NCBI GenBank assembly: GCA_017960005.1
Contig: JAGCZM010000118.1
Span: 1-7,842, forward strand
From: Eggerthellaceae bacterium
GTDB taxonomy: Bacteria; Actinomycetota; Coriobacteriia; Coriobacteriales; Eggerthellaceae
Length of the DNA: 7,842 bases
Direction: 5' to 3'
The notes beneath the pieces were generated by a model. It was given only the letters and a program-made list of their open reading frames with translations, had not been told where the DNA came from and ran no database searches. Positions 1-7,443 of the stretch are shown piece after piece (the first letter of the stretch is position 1; every line of letters starts with the position of its first letter). The translations under genes and the position numbers were made by a program.

Positions 1-1
1 A

Positions 2-1459
2 CACGGTCATGAAGATCATACCGGTTGTCTGCCGTATCTTTTGAAAGATCTGGACAACGAGGTGGGCATCTACGGTACCGACATTACACTTGGACTTGTC
101 GAAGTAAAACTCAAGGAATTCAATATCAAAAACGCAAAGCTTGTGGAGATAAAAGCGGGGCAATCCATCAAACTCGGCTGCTTCGATATCGAGTTTTTCG
201 CGGTAAATCACTCCATTCCGGGTTCGGTTGGAGCATTTTTCAAGACACCTGCCGGAAACGTTCTTCATACCGGGGACTTCAAGCTCGATCAAACACCCAT
301 CGACGGCATCAGAACCGACTTTGCCGCCTTGGCAAGGTTTGGGGAGATGGGTGTCGATTTGATGTTGTCCGACTCCACCAATGCCGATAAATCCCAGTTC
401 ACGCCCTCGGAGGCGTTGGTGGGTATCACGCTTCGCGACATCATCTCCAAGGCAAAAGGGCGTGTAATCATCGCTTCTTTTGCCAGCCATATTCATCGTA
501 TGCAACAGATATGCGACGCCGCTATCGCTTGCGGGCGCAAAGTCGTTGTAACGGGTCGCTCCATGATTCAGAATACCGATATCGCCAGAAAACTGGGTTA
601 TCTCAACATCGCCGACAATGATCTGATCGATGCATACGAGTTAAACGGGTATCCGGCCAACAAGGTTGTCGTCATGTGCACCGGCTCGCAGGGCGAGCCC
701 TTATCCGCATTGGCCAGAATCGCTTCGGGGGAGCATAAAACCATCACCATCGAGGAAGGCGACACCGCCATCGTATCGGCCACTCCCGTACCCGGTAACG
801 AAAAAAGCGTTACCCGCGTCATCAATCAGCTTTCCAAAATGGGAATCGATGTCTATGACAAGAATCGGGCTTTGGTTCATGTATCCGGACATGCATCCGC
901 CGAAGAGCTCAAGATCGTGCTGTCTTTGGTAAATCCCGTTGCGTTCATGCCCGTTCACGGTGAAGCGCTTCATCTGCGTGCGCATGCGCTGCTGGCGCAA
1001 AGCGTTGGAATCGCCAAAGAAAACATCTTCATTTGCGAAAACGGCGAGTCTCTTCTTTTGGAAAACGGCAAAGCCGCTCTCGGCGAGCGTGTCGAAAGCG
1101 GCGTGGTATATGTCGACGGTTTGTCCGTCGGCGACACTTCGCAAGAGGTGCTTGACCAGCGTTTCGATTTGGGTTCCATGGGTTGTGCGGTGGTTTCTTT
1201 TGCCATCGATACCCGTACCAATACGCTTGCAGGCGATGTCAACATCGAGATGCGCGGTATCGCGGGAGAGGACGACAAAGAATTGATATACGGCGTCTCT
1301 CAGAGCGTGGCAAACGCCATATCCAGAGGATTGGATAAAGGCATGACTTATACCGAGATCAAAAAGACATCGCGCGATGCGCTGTTGTCTTTGTTGTGGG
1401 AGACCACAAAGCAGCGCCCCTATGTTATCGTGAGTTTGTTACCGGTTGCGTTTCGTTAA
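2..1459 (+). CDS. rnj: Ribonuclease J, 5'-truncated by window edge
   Basis: Metallo-beta-lactamase/beta-CASP ribonuclease that matures and degrades RNA in the cytoplasm, with 5'-to-3' exonuclease and endonuclease activity in characterised members. The reading frame is open from base 2, so the true start lies upstream. The first six codons read HGHEDH, the HxHxDH zinc-binding motif. A further metal-ligand histidine follows in AVNHSIPG (209-211) and an aspartate in HTGDFKLD (275-277). The beta-CASP part contains PGNEKSV and VSGHASAEELK, then FMPVHGE with its histidine at 956-958. The window holds 485 residues. In B. subtilis RNase J1 the HxHxDH motif starts near residue 74, so the full protein would be about 558 residues, normal for the family. 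The C-terminus reads QRPYVIVSLLPVAFR and ends at TAA. It is the first gene in the window and lies 20 bases before ftsK. I am sure of the family; J1 versus J2 cannot be told. Confidence 0.96.
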   Translation, partial: HGHEDHTGCLPYLLKDLDNEVGIYGTDITLGLVEVKLKEFNIKNAKLVEIKAGQSIKLGCFDIEFFAVNHSIPGSVGAFFKTPAGNVLHTGDFKLDQTPIDGIRTDFAALARFGEMGVDLMLSDSTNADKSQFTPSEALVGITLRDIISKAKGRVIIASFASHIHRMQQICDAAIACGRKVVVTGRSMIQNTDIARKLGYLNIADNDLIDAYELNGYPANKVVVMCTGSQGEPLSALARIASGEHKTITIEEGDTAIVSATPVPGNEKSVTRVINQLSKMGIDVYDKNRALVHVSGHASAEELKIVLSLVNPVAFMPVHGEALHLRAHALLAQSVGIAKENIFICENGESLLLENGKAALGERVESGVVYVDGLSVGDTSQEVLDQRFDLGSMGCAVVSFAIDTRTNTLAGDVNIEMRGIAGEDDKELIYGVSQSVANAISRGLDKGMTYTEIKKTSRDALLSLLWETTKQRPYVIVSLLPVAFR

Positions 1460-1465
1460 GGATTC

Positions 1466-1472
1466 AAGGAAG
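1466..1472 (+). promoter_or_regulatory. Ribosome binding site of ftsK
   Basis: AAGGAAG lies 7 bases before the ATG at 1480. It decides the start: the same frame is open further upstream, with an ATG at 1396 inside the RNase J gene, but the 28 extra residues would lie wholly in RNase J coding sequence and that ATG has no comparable site. Confidence 0.75.
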
Positions 1473-1479
1473 CAAGACA

Positions 1480-4029
1480 ATGGCAAGAAAAGAAAAGAAA
1501 AACGCCGCAGTGCAAGAGCAATCGCAAGTCGAGCAAAGCCCTCAAAAAAACGACAGGGTTTTGCAGCGTGAACCCATCATCGCCGACAATCGCATGAGAA
1601 ACGATTTGGCATGCGCCGGGTTGGTGGTGTTCGGGTTGGTGTTGTTTGCCGCCGCGGTGGTTCCCAATGACGGCGTAATTACCGGTGTTGTTTCGTTGTT
1701 CGTACACCAGGTGCTCGGCATCGGCAGTTACATCTTCCCGTTCTTCTTGATGTTTTTGGGTATAACATTCGTCATCCGTCCCGAAAAACGTCGTCTGACT
1801 TATCGTACGGCGTTCGGGTTGCTGTTTATATTCATCGGTCTTCTCGGTTTCTTGGCAACGTTGACTCCTGCGGGAATCGAAGGATTGTTTGCCGCAGCCG
1901 AGCTTGCCGTACGCGGCGGTTTGGTCGGAGCGGGTCTTGCTTGGGTGTTCATGTCTTTGTTCGGCAAGGTCATCTCCATCATCGTTTTCGTCGGGATCAT
2001 CGCGTTCGGTTTGGTATTGGTGGGCATTTCCATCTCCAAGTTTATCGATAAGGTATACGACAGAAAAGAAAAGCGCCGCCTTGCACGTGAGCAGGCAGCC
2101 GATCCGTATGCCGAGTTTGCCGACAATCGTTCTTCGAGCACAAAAAGACACGGCGAGCTTGACGTGTTTGCTGATTCCAAGAACCTCAAAAAGCGCAGAC
2201 GCCACGGCGATGCGACCCCCGAGTTTTTCGAGACACAAACAAAGCAAATCAATCGCGGATATCAAAACGATTATTCCAAATCCGCATATCGCGGCACCCC
2301 GGGATTCGAACCCGGTGTGTTCGACGGATCGTTTGCTCCCCAAAACGAGCAGCTGGTTGCGCCCGTTGTCGCACAGGCTGATTTCATGAAAGCATATGAA
2401 GGAGAAGACAGCGCTCCTGCCAAAGAGGACTTCTCGACAAAGGACTATTCGGAGTTCGATGCCAAACCCGCAACGGACAAAAAACCAAAAGCCCCTGCTA
2501 AACCCAAAGAGAAGGCTCCCGTGGTGTCGCAAAGCACCGCACCGGGCATGGTTGTCGAGGACGACGAGGTCGGCTATACGCTTCCTCCCATGACCATGCT
2601 TTCCCGTTCGTATTCCAAATCCAAGGATTCTTCCTATAATTCCGAAACCCAGGCTACCGCCGCTTTGTTGCAGCGCACGCTTCAGGAGTTCAATTTGATG
2701 GCGGAGGTCGTCGGCTGGGTTGAAGGTCCCACCGTCACGCTGTTTAAGTTGGATATGCCCTCCGGCGTCAGCGTCAAGCGTGTCGGTGGTTTGGCAGACG
2801 ATATTCAGTTGGCGCTTGCCACGACGGGCATTCGTATATTCGCACCGATTCCGGGTACGAATTTCGTGGGTGTCGAGGTTCCCAATAAGACAAGAAAGAG
2901 CGTTTTGCTCGGAGATTTGCTCCAAAACATCGACGGATCTCCTTTGATGATCGCCATCGGCAAAGACGTTCAGGGAAACGGCGTGGTGGTCGATTTGGCA
3001 AAGATGCCGCACCTGCTTATCGGCGGTACCACCAACTCCGGTAAATCGGTGTCCATCCACAGCATGTTATGCAGCATTTTGATGCGTTGCACCCCCGATG
3101 AAGTGCGTTTCATATTGATCGACCCCAAACGCGTCGAGTTCATCCCTTATAACGGCATCCCGCATCTTTACACCCCGGTTGTCACGGAAGCCAAAGAGGC
3201 ATCAAATGCCCTTTCTTGGTGCGTTGCCGAAATGGAACGTCGTCTCAGACTGTTTTCCGCAAACGGAGCGCGCAATATCATCCAGTTCAACTCGATGGTC
3301 GATGCGGGTAAAGTCGAGGCAAAAGATGCCATCAAACTGCCTTATATCGTCGTTGCCATCGACGAGTTGGCCGACTTGATGATGAGCAGCGGCAAGGAAG
3401 TCGAGTTTTCCATATGCAGGCTTGCACAGCTTGCCCGTGCTGCGGGTATCCATTTGATTGTTGCAACGCAACGTCCCGATGCGAAAACAGTTACCGGTCT
3501 TATCAGATCCAACATCACCAACCGCATCGCCCTTAAGGTCGGTACGGGCAACGACAGCCGTATCATTCTCGATACGCCCGGCGCCGAAAACCTGGTCGGT
3601 CGCGGCGATTTGCTGTTCAAGACCACCGAAAGCAAGCCGCAACGTTTGCAGGCTCCGATGCTGACCGATTCCGAGCTCAACAACATCCTGAGCTTCTGGC
3701 GCAAACAAAACGTTGAAAGCGATTACCATCCCGAGATCTTAAAAACCAACCTCATCGCCGTCGGCGATTCCATGACTCCGAGCTCGGGCGGGGGAGACGA
3801 TCCGCTGCTGTGGGATGCCGCGGAGTTCGTCGTAGCTTCGAAGATGGCCTCGACTTCGGGGATTCAGCGACATTTCAGTGTCGGTTATGCCCGCGCCGGT
3901 CGCATTATGGATATGCTGGAAGACAAAGGAATCGTCGGCCCGCAATCGGGTTCCAAACCCCGTGAGCTTTTGGTCGACGCGCAAGGCCTTGAGGAACTGA
4001 AGAATTTCGAAATGAGTGCCGACAGGTAA
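1480..4029 (+). CDS. ftsK: DNA translocase FtsK/SpoIIIE
   Basis: Membrane-anchored, ATP-driven DNA pump that moves chromosome ends through the closing division septum. The protein has 849 residues. A basic N-terminus is followed by hydrophobic helices at about 43-62, 77-99, 111-128 and 147-186 (the last long enough for two). A low-complexity cytoplasmic linker rich in K, P, E, D and S runs to about residue 370. The motor follows: Walker A GTTNSGKS at 516-523, the LIDPKRVEF segment just after, Walker B VVAIDELADLMM with D628, ATQRP at 662-666, and the conserved segment ending in GAENLVGRGDLLF. The C-terminal winged-helix gamma domain (about 773-849, with STSGIQRHFSVGYARAGRIMDMLEDKGIVGP) is the type that reads orienting DNA sites. 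The ATG at 1480 was chosen for its ribosome site. Walker A has Asn519 where Gly is common. It ends 5 bases before the next gene, suggesting coupled translation. The family call is secure. Confidence 0.97.
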   Translation: MARKEKKNAAVQEQSQVEQSPQKNDRVLQREPIIADNRMRNDLACAGLVVFGLVLFAAAVVPNDGVITGVVSLFVHQVLGIGSYIFPFFLMFLGITFVIRPEKRRLTYRTAFGLLFIFIGLLGFLATLTPAGIEGLFAAAELAVRGGLVGAGLAWVFMSLFGKVISIIVFVGIIAFGLVLVGISISKFIDKVYDRKEKRRLAREQAADPYAEFADNRSSSTKRHGELDVFADSKNLKKRRRHGDATPEFFETQTKQINRGYQNDYSKSAYRGTPGFEPGVFDGSFAPQNEQLVAPVVAQADFMKAYEGEDSAPAKEDFSTKDYSEFDAKPATDKKPKAPAKPKEKAPVVSQSTAPGMVVEDDEVGYTLPPMTMLSRSYSKSKDSSYNSETQATAALLQRTLQEFNLMAEVVGWVEGPTVTLFKLDMPSGVSVKRVGGLADDIQLALATTGIRIFAPIPGTNFVGVEVPNKTRKSVLLGDLLQNIDGSPLMIAIGKDVQGNGVVVDLAKMPHLLIGGTTNSGKSVSIHSMLCSILMRCTPDEVRFILIDPKRVEFIPYNGIPHLYTPVVTEAKEASNALSWCVAEMERRLRLFSANGARNIIQFNSMVDAGKVEAKDAIKLPYIVVAIDELADLMMSSGKEVEFSICRLAQLARAAGIHLIVATQRPDAKTVTGLIRSNITNRIALKVGTGNDSRIILDTPGAENLVGRGDLLFKTTESKPQRLQAPMLTDSELNNILSFWRKQNVESDYHPEILKTNLIAVGDSMTPSSGGGDDPLLWDAAEFVVASKMASTSGIQRHFSVGYARAGRIMDMLEDKGIVGPQSGSKPRELLVDAQGLEELKNFEMSADR
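2295..2319 (-). other. tRNA T-arm-like hairpin inside ftsK
   Basis: On the - strand, bases 2315 to 2299 read CCGGG-TTCGAAT-CCCGG: a perfect 5-bp stem with a 7-base loop, the exact layout of a tRNA T-arm, with TTCGAAT in the loop. The stem extends outward by three more pairs past one mismatch (2295-2297 with 2317-2319), which a normal T-arm does not do. I could not find a matching acceptor 5' strand or a convincing D-arm or anticodon arm in the 75 bases upstream on that strand, so this is not called a tRNA. In the + frame the bases encode part of TPGFEPGVF in the FtsK linker. It may be chance, or a relic or mimic. Confidence 0.4.
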
Positions 4030-4034
4030 AAGAA

Positions 4035-5579
4035 ATGGCCTTTAAAGACCCATTCGGTAACATACTGAAAGCTAAACGCAACGCTTTGAAATTAAGCGTC
4101 GATGCGCTGTCTTCCGAGCTGAAAATCAGCCCGAGTTTTATCGCTGCGCTGGAAGATTCTTCGTTTGACAGGTTGCCGGCACAAGGCCACACCAGGCTGA
4201 TGCTTGCCACCTATTGCAGGCGTCTGGGGTTGGATGTCGATAAGGTTTCGGAGGTTTTCGACGAGCAATATCGCGAATATCTCGCCGACCAAGAATACGG
4301 ATATATTTCCCCTTCGGAAAACAACATCATTTCTTATCGCAGTGCAAAGCGCAATTATCAAAACCAAAGGGGCAATCAAGACGCGTTTTTCCAAAAGGAA
4401 AGACAGGCACGCAAACAAGACCCCAATCGCGTCAATATAGGGTTTGAAGAGCCGTCTTCGCCTTATCAAAACATACGCAAAAGACCGACGACCGATTACG
4501 AGGATGCATATGACTCTTACACTTATCCCGAGCGTCAAAGCTACCAGCGCCCCCGTTACAAAACACCCGATTATCTGACACGCAGAAGTTATGCGACCTT
4601 GAGAGGTTCTTCTTCCGTCAAGGCGTTGCAAGACGAAGCCGACGAGAGGGCAGAGGCAACGCCGGAAGATCGCAGGGCCCTCTCTTCCGAAAAGCAGGCT
4701 CATCGATTCAAAATCCCGTTCATTTCTTCCCAAAGAGAGAAAGTCGACGAAGAGCTAGAAGAGGATAGTGTGACAGAAGAGGTTGCCGATGAGGGATCGG
4801 AGCGTAAATCGTATTCGAGCAATCCGCTTCGTCGTTCTTTCGGATCGGATAAACACGCCAGGTATTCGGGATACGACATCGAATCCACCGGGGAGATGGA
4901 AAAGCTTTCTTATGACATCAACGAAGAATCCGACGCCGGTTTTTCTCAGTCTCCGCTGTCGCGTCCCATAGAAAACGAATACACCAGTGCTTCCGAGAGC
5001 AGAAACGCCCGTATCCGTGCGCAAAGAAGCACATCCGATCGCTCTTCCGTTCGCGCCAAAAACGGCTCCAACAATTTCATGATGGGATTTTTCGCATTCG
5101 TCATCGTTGCACTTTCGGCGGTGATAATCATTTTGGTCGGCAACCCCCAAACCGGATCCAACATCATTGCCGGAGAAATCACCATTCCTATTTCGGGAAT
5201 CAGCAACAATATCACCTCAAACGATATGACCAAGGTCGAGGACATCATCCAAAAACGCGACGAGGTCTATACCATTCCCGAGCATTTCAACTTCACCTAC
5301 ACCATCGAAGACGGACAAAACGTCTATCTCGAGATATATCAAAACAATACCCTCAAGGTCGCCAAATGGATCATGGGCCCCTATACCAACGAGTATTTGA
5401 TCGGACCCGGCCAGGATATCGATATCAGAACCAAATACATCAAATATGTCAAAGCCTATGTCGGGGGTCAGGAAGTGACCATGACCACGACAAACGGCTG
5501 GTGGTATACCTATTCGATTTCGTATGATGAGTTTGTCGAAGATTGGAAACTCGATCACGGATACAGTCTGAGTTTGTGA
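4035..5579 (+). CDS. RodZ/YmfM-like HTH membrane protein
   Basis: Likely a bitopic membrane protein of the RodZ type, which in other bacteria links the MreB cytoskeleton to cell-wall synthesis; the function here is inferred. The protein has 514 residues. Residues 8-71 form a Cro/Xre-type helix-turn-helix of the RodZ N-terminal kind, with LSSELKISPSFIAALEDSSFDRLP followed by LATYCRRLGLD. A hydrophilic linker rich in R, S, E, Y and Q runs from about 72 to 347. One membrane helix at about 348-369 starts FMMGFFAFVIV. The outer part (370-514) is rich in aromatic residues and resembles the tail of RodZ-like proteins only in layout. E. coli RodZ has about 337 residues, so this protein is long, almost entirely through the linker. 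A weak site (AGG at 4024-4026, overlapping the end of ftsK) lies 8 bases before the ATG. A gene of this architecture after ftsK matches ymfM after the FtsK/SpoIIIE-type gene in Bacillus. Confidence 0.85.
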   Translation: MAFKDPFGNILKAKRNALKLSVDALSSELKISPSFIAALEDSSFDRLPAQGHTRLMLATYCRRLGLDVDKVSEVFDEQYREYLADQEYGYISPSENNIISYRSAKRNYQNQRGNQDAFFQKERQARKQDPNRVNIGFEEPSSPYQNIRKRPTTDYEDAYDSYTYPERQSYQRPRYKTPDYLTRRSYATLRGSSSVKALQDEADERAEATPEDRRALSSEKQAHRFKIPFISSQREKVDEELEEDSVTEEVADEGSERKSYSSNPLRRSFGSDKHARYSGYDIESTGEMEKLSYDINEESDAGFSQSPLSRPIENEYTSASESRNARIRAQRSTSDRSSVRAKNGSNNFMMGFFAFVIVALSAVIIILVGNPQTGSNIIAGEITIPISGISNNITSNDMTKVEDIIQKRDEVYTIPEHFNFTYTIEDGQNVYLEIYQNNTLKVAKWIMGPYTNEYLIGPGQDIDIRTKYIKYVKAYVGGQEVTMTTTNGWWYTYSISYDEFVEDWKLDHGYSLSL

Positions 5580-5587
5580 GTTTAATT

Positions 5588-5593
5588 AAGGAG
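5588..5593 (+). promoter_or_regulatory. Ribosome binding site of yajQ
   Basis: AAGGAG, the best match to the Shine-Dalgarno consensus in the window, ends 8 bases before the ATG at 5602. It lies in the 22-base gap after the RodZ-like gene and fixes the yajQ start. Confidence 0.8.
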
Positions 5594-5601
5594 ATCGTTT
5601 C

Positions 5602-6099
5602 ATGGGAAAAGAAAACAGTTTCGACGTTGTGTCTCAGGTTGATGTTCAGGAATTGGACAACGCTTATCAACAAGCCAAAAAAGAAATAATCCAGCGTTAC
5701 GATCTCAAGAACTCGGGTTCGGAGTTGGATTTCGACAAAGGTAAACTTTGCTTTTCGGTATTGGCACCTTCGGATTTCGTGTGCGAACAGGTCATCGATG
5801 TTTTGGCCTCAAAGCTTATCCGTCGCGGAATCGAACTCAATGCAATCAAATGGGGCCAGCCGATTTCTGCATCGGGCGGTAAAGTCAAAAAGACGGGCCA
5901 GGTCATAAACGGCATCGATAAAGAACTCGCATCCAAAATATCCAAAGACATAAGGGCCGAGCATCCCAAAGTCAAACCGCTTATCGAAGGCGACAAGTTG
6001 CGCGTGGTATCCACGAGTATCGATGCGCTCCAGGCCGTCATCGCTTCTCTCAAAGATAAAGATTACGGCCAGCCGCTTCAATACATCAACTATCGCTAG
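5602..6099 (+). CDS. yajQ: YajQ family nucleotide-binding protein
   Basis: A member of the YajQ (UPF0234) family of small cytoplasmic proteins with two ferredoxin-like domains. Members bind nucleotides or RNA in vitro, and a Xanthomonas homologue is reported as a cyclic-di-GMP effector; the role in actinobacteria is not settled. The length of 165 residues is normal for the family (about 160-165). The N-terminus has the typical NSFDVVSQVD (5-14) and the RYDLKNS segment (32-38). The middle carries IKWGQP and the GQVINGIDKELASKISKDI segment, and the end is YGQPLQYINYR, close to the family's usual DFGxPLQFxNYR. A strong ribosome site precedes it. The gene sits between the RodZ-like gene (22 bases away) and rimO (15 bases away) and appears intact, with no odd residues. 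I am sure of the family and unsure of the function. Confidence 0.95.
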   Translation: MGKENSFDVVSQVDVQELDNAYQQAKKEIIQRYDLKNSGSELDFDKGKLCFSVLAPSDFVCEQVIDVLASKLIRRGIELNAIKWGQPISASGGKVKKTGQVINGIDKELASKISKDIRAEHPKVKPLIEGDKLRVVSTSIDALQAVIASLKDKDYGQPLQYINYR

Positions 6100-6114
6100 G
6101 TTGCCGGCTTATAC

Positions 6115-7443
6115 ATGTCAATCAATCATGCAAATAACCGCCCTTTGGTAAACGTGTGCTTCGTGACGCTCGGATGCGCCAAAAACGAAGTCGATACACG
6201 TCACATGAAACAGCGTCTGATGAGCGCCGGTTATTCGATTTGCGAAGATACCTCTTTGGCCGATGTGCTCATCGTCAACACCTGTACCTTTATCTCCGAG
6301 GCGACTGAAGAAAGCATCGATACGATATTCGGGATAATCGGACCAGACAAAACGGGATTCGACGGCGATTTCCACGGGAAACTGGTTATCGCGGGATGCA
6401 TGCCTTCGCGATACGGCATCGATTTGCATAACGAGTTTGCCGAAGCCGATGCATTTTTGCCATGTGCCGATGAAGAAAACGTGGTTTCGGTGATAGATGA
6501 ACTGATGGGGATTCAGGAAAAGGAACCGGTAGGTTTATCTATTGTCGATGAAGCGATCCCGGTAAGCGCTTACGTCAAAATATCCGACGGTTGCAATCGA
6601 TTTTGTTCGTTCTGTGTCATTCCGTATATCAGGGGTAGATATCACAGTTTTACTTTTGAACAGATTGATTCCGAGGTTTTGCAGCTTATCGGGCGCGGTG
6701 TGAAAGAAATCGTATTGATCGCGCAAGACACCGGTATTTGGGGAAGCGATTTCAAAGAGAAGGATTCATTGGCAAACCTGCTGTCTCGTTTAGCTTCCGA
6801 ATATCCGCAGACTTGGTTTCGGGTGATGTATACCGAACCCGAGGGCGTTACCGAAAAGTTGCTGGATGTCATGCTAGAAAATCAAAACATTTGCCGCTAT
6901 CTCGACATCCCGATACAGCATGTATCTCCGATTGTGTTAAAAGCCATGAGAAGAAGCGGCTCGTCCGAAAAGTTCGACGATATGGTTAAACACATCAGAA
7001 GTCGCATACCCGATATCACTCTTCGCACCACATTGATCGTGGGTTTCCCGGGGGAGAGCGAAGAGGAGTTCGATGGATTGTGTGATTTTGTTGCGGATGG
7101 CCCCTTTGATTATGTCGGTGTGTTTCCATATTCTCGCGAAGAGGGGACTTTGGCTTACGATTTACCCGACCAAATCGATGAAGACACCAAAATCGAGAGA
7201 GCTCGTGTCATACGCGATATCGCCGATAACGTTTCGAGCGCAAAGATTGCCGCAAACATCGATAAGGTTTTGGATGTTTTGGTGGAAGGCACCGAGGAAG
7301 ACGGACAGATTTACGGACGTTGCATGTGCCAGGCACCCGAAGTAGACGGAGTGACTTATTTGGCATCCGGAAATATTGGGGATGTTTTGAAGGTGCGTAT
7401 CACCGATACAGTGATGTACGAGATGGAGGGAGATGTTTTATGA
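6115..7443 (+). CDS. rimO: Ribosomal protein S12 methylthiotransferase RimO
   Basis: Radical SAM enzyme with two iron-sulfur clusters that adds a methylthio group to a conserved aspartate of ribosomal protein S12. The protein has 442 residues, the usual size. The N-terminal UPF0004 domain has the three cluster cysteines C21 (TLGCAKNEVD), C57 (VNTCTFISEATEESID) and C95 (AGCMPSRYG). The radical SAM motif CNRFCSFC gives C160, C164 and C167. The core has QDTGIWG, YLDIPIQH and RTTLIVGFPGESEEEF. The last 65 or so residues fit a TRAM domain. LGCxKNxVD and NTCxFI favour RimO over the tRNA enzyme MiaB. After the radical SAM motif it reads RGRYHSFTF, where RSRP-like residues are usual. The ATG at 6115 has only a distant AGG (6098-6100), so translation may depend on coupling with yajQ. 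The stop overlaps the pgsA start by 4 bases. Confidence 0.95.
   Translation: MSINHANNRPLVNVCFVTLGCAKNEVDTRHMKQRLMSAGYSICEDTSLADVLIVNTCTFISEATEESIDTIFGIIGPDKTGFDGDFHGKLVIAGCMPSRYGIDLHNEFAEADAFLPCADEENVVSVIDELMGIQEKEPVGLSIVDEAIPVSAYVKISDGCNRFCSFCVIPYIRGRYHSFTFEQIDSEVLQLIGRGVKEIVLIAQDTGIWGSDFKEKDSLANLLSRLASEYPQTWFRVMYTEPEGVTEKLLDVMLENQNICRYLDIPIQHVSPIVLKAMRRSGSSEKFDDMVKHIRSRIPDITLRTTLIVGFPGESEEEFDGLCDFVADGPFDYVGVFPYSREEGTLAYDLPDQIDEDTKIERARVIRDIADNVSSAKIAANIDKVLDVLVEGTEEDGQIYGRCMCQAPEVDGVTYLASGNIGDVLKVRITDTVMYEMEGDVL
7425..7431 (+). promoter_or_regulatory. Ribosome binding site of pgsA inside rimO
   Basis: GGAGGGA lies within the last codons of rimO, about 8 bases before the ATG at 7440. With the ATGA overlap (7440-7443), it supports starting pgsA here rather than at the in-frame ATG codons 7488 or 7491, and suggests translational coupling. 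Confidence 0.75.

Noticed and set aside
794..814. Perfect 7-bp hairpin GGTAACG with loop AAAAAAG
   Set aside because: It lies over codons for PGNEKSVT, a conserved RNase J stretch, in mid-gene and without a following T-run, so a terminator is unlikely.
1112..1132. Hairpin GTCGACGG / CCGTCGGC in the RNase J gene
   Set aside because: It encodes the conserved VDGLSVGD stretch, with no T-run after it. The coding constraint explains it.
1396..1479. Longer ftsK start at ATG 1396
   Set aside because: The 28 added codons lie inside RNase J coding sequence and the adjoining gap, with a clear ribosome site only before 1480.
2240..2380. A complete tRNA gene on the - strand around the T-arm-like hairpin
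   Set aside because: I found no matching 7-bp acceptor pair and no convincing D-arm. The anticodon-like GCTC/GAGC stem has the wrong loop size.
1456..3060. 534-codon open frame on the - strand, antisense to ftsK
   Set aside because: It is in exact codon register with ftsK and open only because ftsK lacks TTA, CTA and TCA codons there. Its product is low in complexity, rich in Cys, His and Arg, and resembles no family I know.
4092..4733. 213-codon open frame on the - strand opposite the RodZ-like gene
   Set aside because: It covers the biased, low-complexity linker, has no recognisable domain, and overlaps a well-supported gene completely.
5415..5426. 12-bp palindrome GATATCGATATC
   Set aside because: It arises from repeated Asp-Ile codons (GAT ATC GAT ATC) in the RodZ-like gene. 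I see no second copy or operator context.
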